Source: Patulibacter sp050252545
GTDB taxonomy: Bacteria > Actinomycetota > Thermoleophilia > Solirubrobacterales > Solirubrobacteraceae
Assembly (NCBI GenBank): GCA_050252545.1
Contig: JBFWKS010000202.1
Span: forward strand, 1 to 8,060
DNA: 8,060 nucleotides
Reading direction: 5' to 3'
Of the stretch, positions 5,937 through 8,060 are shown piece by piece; the stretch's first letter is position 1, and the number at the start of each line of letters is the position of its first letter. The notes beneath the pieces are model-generated. The model was not told the origin of the DNA. It was given only the letters and a program-made list of their open reading frames with translations, and did no database searches. The position numbers were made by a program, and so were the translations under genes.

Positions 5937-5941
5937 ATGCC
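5920..5941 (+). promoter_or_regulatory. Perfect inverted-repeat operator over the HTH gene promoter
   Basis: Arms GGCATATCC (5920-5928) and GGATATGCC (5933-5941) are exact reverse complements separated by ACTA. The element covers the putative -10 and ends one base before the HTH gene's ATG at 5943. This geometry is typical of autoregulation by a dimeric XRE-type repressor, and the adjacent gene encodes one. A bound protein would block RNA polymerase. The symmetry is seen directly; binding by this regulator is inference. Confidence 0.7.
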
Positions 5942-5942
5942 C

Positions 5943-6278
5943 ATGGACAACGCCCGCGAGCTCCGCGATGCTCGCGTCGCGGCGGGGCTCACCCAGTACG
6001 ACCTCGCCGCGCGCATCGGCACGTCCCAGGCAACGCTCTCGGCCTACGAGCGGGGCCGCAAGCAGCCCACGATCGCGACCGCTCGACGCATCCTGCAGGC
6101 CGCCGACCGCGACCTCGCGATCGTGACCGCCGGTGCCGCGAAGGAGCGACGCCGACTCGAGGCCGCCGGCCGCACCCTCGCGGACGTACTCGACCTCGCC
6201 GGCCACCTGCCGACGCGGCACGACCCCGAGCTCGCCTTTCCGCGGCTGCCCGGGCGGGCGCCGACGGAGACGCGATGA
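5943..6278 (+). CDS. XRE-family helix-turn-helix regulator, likely antitoxin/autorepressor
   Basis: A 111-residue protein with an N-terminal Cro/C1-type HTH. Helices lie in ARELRDARVAAGLTQYDLAARIG (residues 4-26) and TSQATLSAYERGRKQPTIATARRILQAADRDL (27-58), with the family's hallmark LTQ..LA...G.SQ..(S).YE.G...P pattern. The remaining C-terminal half (AKERRRLEAAGRTLADVLDLAGHLP...) is charged and not recognised. ATG 5943 is preferred to the ATG six bases earlier (5937) because the -10 hexamer ends at 5936 and 5943 lies at the expected transcription start. The stop overlaps the nucleotidyltransferase start (ATGA, 6275-6278), so the two are translationally coupled. The arrangement of a small HTH gene before an AbiEii-like nucleotidyltransferase suggests an antitoxin that also represses its promoter through the inverted repeat. 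Confidence 0.88.
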   Translation: MDNARELRDARVAAGLTQYDLAARIGTSQATLSAYERGRKQPTIATARRILQAADRDLAIVTAGAAKERRRLEAAGRTLADVLDLAGHLPTRHDPELAFPRLPGRAPTETR

Positions 6279-6820
6279 CCCTCGCCGAGCGCCTGCTCGC
6301 GCTCCATGCCGCGCTCGAGGACGCGGACATCCCCCACGCGTTCGGCGAGGCCATCGCCCTGGCCTACTGGACCCTGGATCCGCGAGGCACGAGCGACCTC
6401 GACGTCAACGTCTTCCTGCCCGCCGACGACTGCGCCCCCGCCCTGGCGGCCCTACCTGCAGGGATCGACCAACCCGGCGACCTGGCAGCCGTCCTGGCCC
6501 GCGACGGCCAGCGCCGACTCTGGTGGGAGACCACGCCGGTCGACCTGTTCTTCGACTACGCGCCGATCCACCGCGACGCCGCCGCCCACCGCCGGATCGT
6601 GCCGTTCGCCGGTCAGGAGATCCCGGTCCTCGGCCCCGAGGAACTCGTGGTGTTCAAGGCGATGTTCGACCGGACGAAGGACTGGGCGGATATCGAGGCG
6701 GTGCTCGAGGCCGGCACGGTCGATCTGGTGCCGGTCCGTCGCCGGATCACGGAGATGGTGGGGCCGCAGGACGCACGACTCGCGCGCCTGGAGGAGGCTA
6801 CCCGGCGGGCCAACCCCTGA
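6275..6820 (+). CDS. AbiEii-like nucleotidyltransferase, putative toxin of a type IV-like module
   Basis: A 181-residue protein of the minimal nucleotidyltransferase fold. FGEAIALAYW (23-32) corresponds to the G[GS] motif. RGTSDLDVNVFLP (37-49) holds the metal-binding pair D41 and D43, and D90 in TPVDLFFDY is the likely third carboxylate. VVFKAMFDRTKDWADIE (125-141) resembles the K...R.KD..D(I/L) motif of AbiEii-type toxins. AbiEii and MenA-type relatives transfer nucleotides to tRNA or other targets and are paired with HTH antitoxins in phage-defence or growth-control systems. Position 25 is Glu where Gly or Ser is usual in the general motif, so the catalytic site may be atypical. The ATG overlaps the HTH stop. 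A C-terminal basic helix (ARLARLEEATRRANP) ends the protein. The general fold is well supported; target and toxicity are inferred. Confidence 0.8.
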   Translation: MTLAERLLALHAALEDADIPHAFGEAIALAYWTLDPRGTSDLDVNVFLPADDCAPALAALPAGIDQPGDLAAVLARDGQRRLWWETTPVDLFFDYAPIHRDAAAHRRIVPFAGQEIPVLGPEELVVFKAMFDRTKDWADIEAVLEAGTVDLVPVRRRITEMVGPQDARLARLEEATRRANP

Positions 6821-6890
6821 CCGGCGGCGCCCGCAGGACAGCGGAGCTTGCGGACCCGGCCGACGACGGTCAGCACGATCCTCGCGGGCG

Positions 6891-6927
6891 GGTCGGCGCG
6901 GATCGGCGCGGGTCGGCGCGGGTCGCG
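6891..6927. repeat. 10-bp tandem repeat, about 3.7 copies
   Basis: Unit GGTCGGCGCG occurs at 6891-6900, 6901-6910 (with GA instead of GG at its start) and 6911-6920, followed by a partial GGTCGCG at 6921-6927. It lies in the convergent gap between the nucleotidyltransferase and the membrane protein, outside both genes. The 125-base gap 6821-6945 otherwise shows no gene. Confidence 0.7.
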
Positions 6928-6930
6928 GAC

Positions 6931-6944
6931 CCGGCGCGGGCCGG
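6931..6944. terminator. Possible bidirectional hairpin between convergent genes
   Basis: CCGGC (6931-6935) and GCCGG (6940-6944) form a perfect 5-bp GC stem with a GCGG loop. It lies two bases beyond the membrane-protein stop (6946-6948, minus strand) and downstream of the nucleotidyltransferase. The position suits transcription termination for both strands, but the stem is short and lacks a T tract. Confidence 0.3.
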
Positions 6945-6945
6945 C

Positions 6946-6968
6946 CTACCGCCCCACACCCACCGTCG
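6946..6968 (-). repeat. Dispersed 23-bp repeat, copy C, forming the 3' end of the membrane-protein gene
   Basis: The plus strand reads CTACCGCCCCACACC then CACCGTCG. It starts exactly at the TAG stop of the membrane protein (minus strand), and the gene's last residues PTVGVGR are encoded by it. It matches copy A at 21 of 23 positions. A small symmetric element CACCGTCGGTG covers its end. Confidence 0.6.
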
Positions 6969-7896
6969 GTGCGTCGCGCTCGGGGTCCATCGACGGCGGG
7001 GCGACGTCCCGCGCGACCGGGCCCACCGTCGCGGCCGCGGACGGGGTCGCGGACGGCATGACGACCCGGGCGGCCGCCGCGGCGGTGAGCACCTCGCCCG
7101 GCAGCGGCTCCGGCGGCAACGACGGCTCACGGACCGGCTGACCGGCGACCAGGAGCCGTCCCAACAGGGCGATCGTCGCGGCGATCCCGCCCGACACCGT
7201 GAGCGCGGCCAGGTGGACGAGCACCATGCTCGGGTCCTCGAACCCGTGGCGCACCGACAGGTAGAGGATCCCCGTCCCGAACAGGTCGGCGGCGAACGCC
7301 ATCGGGACGATCGTCAGCAGGGCCAGCCGCTGGACCCCGCGCAGGTAGGGAACAAGGCGGTAGATCACGATGCCGCCGACGATCCCCGACATGGCGTTCG
7401 TCGTCGCGAGGAAGACCGGGTAGCCGGCGACCACGAACGGCTGGCTGTCCTGGTACTCGTACACCCCGAGGAGCGAGACGTAGGAGATCTCCGCGGCCAG
7501 GGCCATGAGCACCAGGCCGCCCCACATCTTCCACACCGTCGACATCGACGGGAACCGGGCCAGCGTCCGGACGACGAGGATCGTGGCGCCGCCGTAGAAG
7601 GCCGTGTAGGCCGGTGGGACCCAGATCGGCTGGGCGCTGCCGAACGTCTCGTAGAGGTGCCACTGCCCCTGCTCGTTGAACCACAGTCCGTACAGGTGGT
7701 CGAACGCCGGCTCCATCAGGCAGGTCAGCGTGCCGCCGATCAGGACGAAGAACGGCCACACGATCCGCTCGCGGCGCCACAGCAGGATCACCCAGATGAT
7801 CGCGGCGGCGGCGAGGCTGAAGGTCAGGACCGTCGAGATGATCTGCCCGGTCTCGTTGACCGGCGTGTCCAGACCGTGGGTTTCGACGGGGGCCAT
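6946..7896 (-). CDS. Seven-helix integral membrane protein, possibly AveC-like (spirocyclase family)
   Basis: A 316-residue protein with about seven hydrophobic segments at residues 19-40, 45-65, 92-113, 124-145, 153-178, 191-214 and 223-250. A polar, proline- and alanine-rich tail (about 253-316) follows and ends in TVGVGR. Notable in-membrane polar residues are the EPAFD motif (62-66), E136, N167 and D204. The stretch FNEQGQWHLYETFGSAQPIWVPPAYTAFYGG, after a GGTL..L.EPAFD segment, recalls proteins annotated as the spirocyclase AveC family, but I hold that only loosely. ATG 7896 is chosen because GAGGAG lies six bases upstream and homologous-looking sequence starts there. The earlier ATG at 7968 lies in the promoter's -10/spacer region. 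It is convergent with the nucleotidyltransferase. Substrate unknown. Confidence 0.82.
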   Translation of the reverse strand: MAPVETHGLDTPVNETGQIISTVLTFSLAAAAIIWVILLWRRERIVWPFFVLIGGTLTCLMEPAFDHLYGLWFNEQGQWHLYETFGSAQPIWVPPAYTAFYGGATILVVRTLARFPSMSTVWKMWGGLVLMALAAEISYVSLLGVYEYQDSQPFVVAGYPVFLATTNAMSGIVGGIVIYRLVPYLRGVQRLALLTIVPMAFAADLFGTGILYLSVRHGFEDPSMVLVHLAALTVSGGIAATIALLGRLLVAGQPVREPSLPPEPLPGEVLTAAAAARVVMPSATPSAAATVGPVARDVAPPSMDPERDAPTVGVGR

Positions 7897-7958
7897 CGCG
7901 TTCTCCTCGGGGCTCGGCGGGTTCGTCCTCCATCGCGGAACGGACCACGACCGCGCCA

Positions 7959-7988
7959 AACATAACATCTGGTCCCGGTGTTCGACAA
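7959..7988 (-). promoter_or_regulatory. Promoter of the membrane-protein gene
   Basis: On the minus strand, TTGTCG (7983-7988, four of six -35 matches) and TATGTT (7959-7964, four of six -10 matches) are separated by 18 bases. The region around 7958-7970 is the most AT-rich spot nearby. Transcription would begin near 7952, giving a leader of roughly 55 bases that carries the GAGGAG ribosome binding site (7903-7908) before ATG 7896. Confidence 0.55.
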
Positions 7989-8013
7989 CGCAACGGCGCG
8001 GGCGCGGTGCGTG

Positions 8014-8042
8014 GGGCCCGGCCGCCCGGGCCGCCCGGGCCC
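8014..8042. repeat. Strong GC inverted repeat with an internal 9-bp tandem repeat
   Basis: GGGCCCGG (8014-8021) and CCGGGCCC (8035-8042) are exact reverse complements around a 13-base loop. The same stretch contains GGCCGCCCG twice in tandem (8020-8028, 8029-8037). It lies about 25 bases upstream of the membrane gene's -35. It could terminate a transcript entering from beyond the window edge. Otherwise 7989-8060 shows no gene. Confidence 0.5.
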
Positions 8043-8060
8043 ACCACCGTTCCGGTCTCG

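Noticed and set aside
5766..6221. 151-residue minus-strand frame ending in PTTVGVGR at repeat copy A
   Set aside because: It runs antisense through the HTH gene and its promoter, with no start signal or recognisable domain. The similarity of its end to the membrane protein is explained by the nucleotide repeat.
6891..6927. CRISPR array
   Set aside because: The units are 10 bp and directly contiguous with no spacers, and no cas genes are present.
6133..7965. 610-residue open frame on the plus strand across the nucleotidyltransferase and antisense to the membrane protein
   Set aside because: It overlaps the HTH and nucleotidyltransferase genes in another frame and opposes the membrane gene, which has a promoter, ribosome binding site and seven helices. 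Its low-complexity R/G/D composition indicates a shadow.

Overview
The window is very GC-rich DNA from an actinomycete-type bacterium. Support comes from GC-ending codons, leaderless-looking starts, tandem FadE-type acyl-CoA dehydrogenases, MeaB and a VapBC-like pair. The DnaE fragment at the left edge resembles the form I associate with deep-branching Actinomycetota such as Thermoleophilia/Solirubrobacterales more than the mycobacterial DnaE1 form. This is judged from remembered sequences, so the taxonomic placement is tentative.

Layout. (1) 1-1126, plus strand: an internal part of DNA polymerase III alpha, open at the left edge and cut short on the right. (2) 1240-1859, plus: an intact overlapping toxin-antitoxin pair (ribbon-helix-helix antitoxin, PIN toxin). 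(3) 1967-4635: remains of a fatty-acid/sterol-type catabolic cluster. On the minus strand, in transcription order, are a short-chain dehydrogenase without its N-terminal half, an acyl-CoA dehydrogenase with an internal deletion, a frameshift and an in-frame UGA, and a second acyl-CoA dehydrogenase without its C-terminal domain. On the plus strand is an aldehyde dehydrogenase without its N-terminal half. (4) 4714-5748, plus: intact meaB, the G-protein chaperone of B12-dependent acyl-CoA mutases. (5) 5943-6820, plus: an intact two-gene module of an XRE-type HTH regulator overlapping an AbiEii-like nucleotidyltransferase, with a perfect inverted repeat over its putative -10 region. (6) 6946-7896, minus: an intact seven-helix membrane protein, possibly AveC-like, with a recognisable promoter and ribosome binding site.

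The most striking property is mosaic damage. Five protein-coding remnants in the first 4.6 kb are cut abruptly while the remaining residues still look well conserved, whereas the two toxin-antitoxin-like modules, meaB and the membrane protein are complete. Either several recent deletions passed through this locus, or the sequence has assembly or consensus errors; read-level data would decide. Other structure includes a 23-24 bp repeat in three copies that ends exactly at the membrane-protein stop codon, a 10-bp tandem repeat, and strong GC hairpins.

The best candidate for a functional system is the HTH-nucleotidyltransferase pair, which looks like a type IV-like toxin-antitoxin or defence module. 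No CRISPR array, tRNA, rRNA, transposase or integrase was seen.
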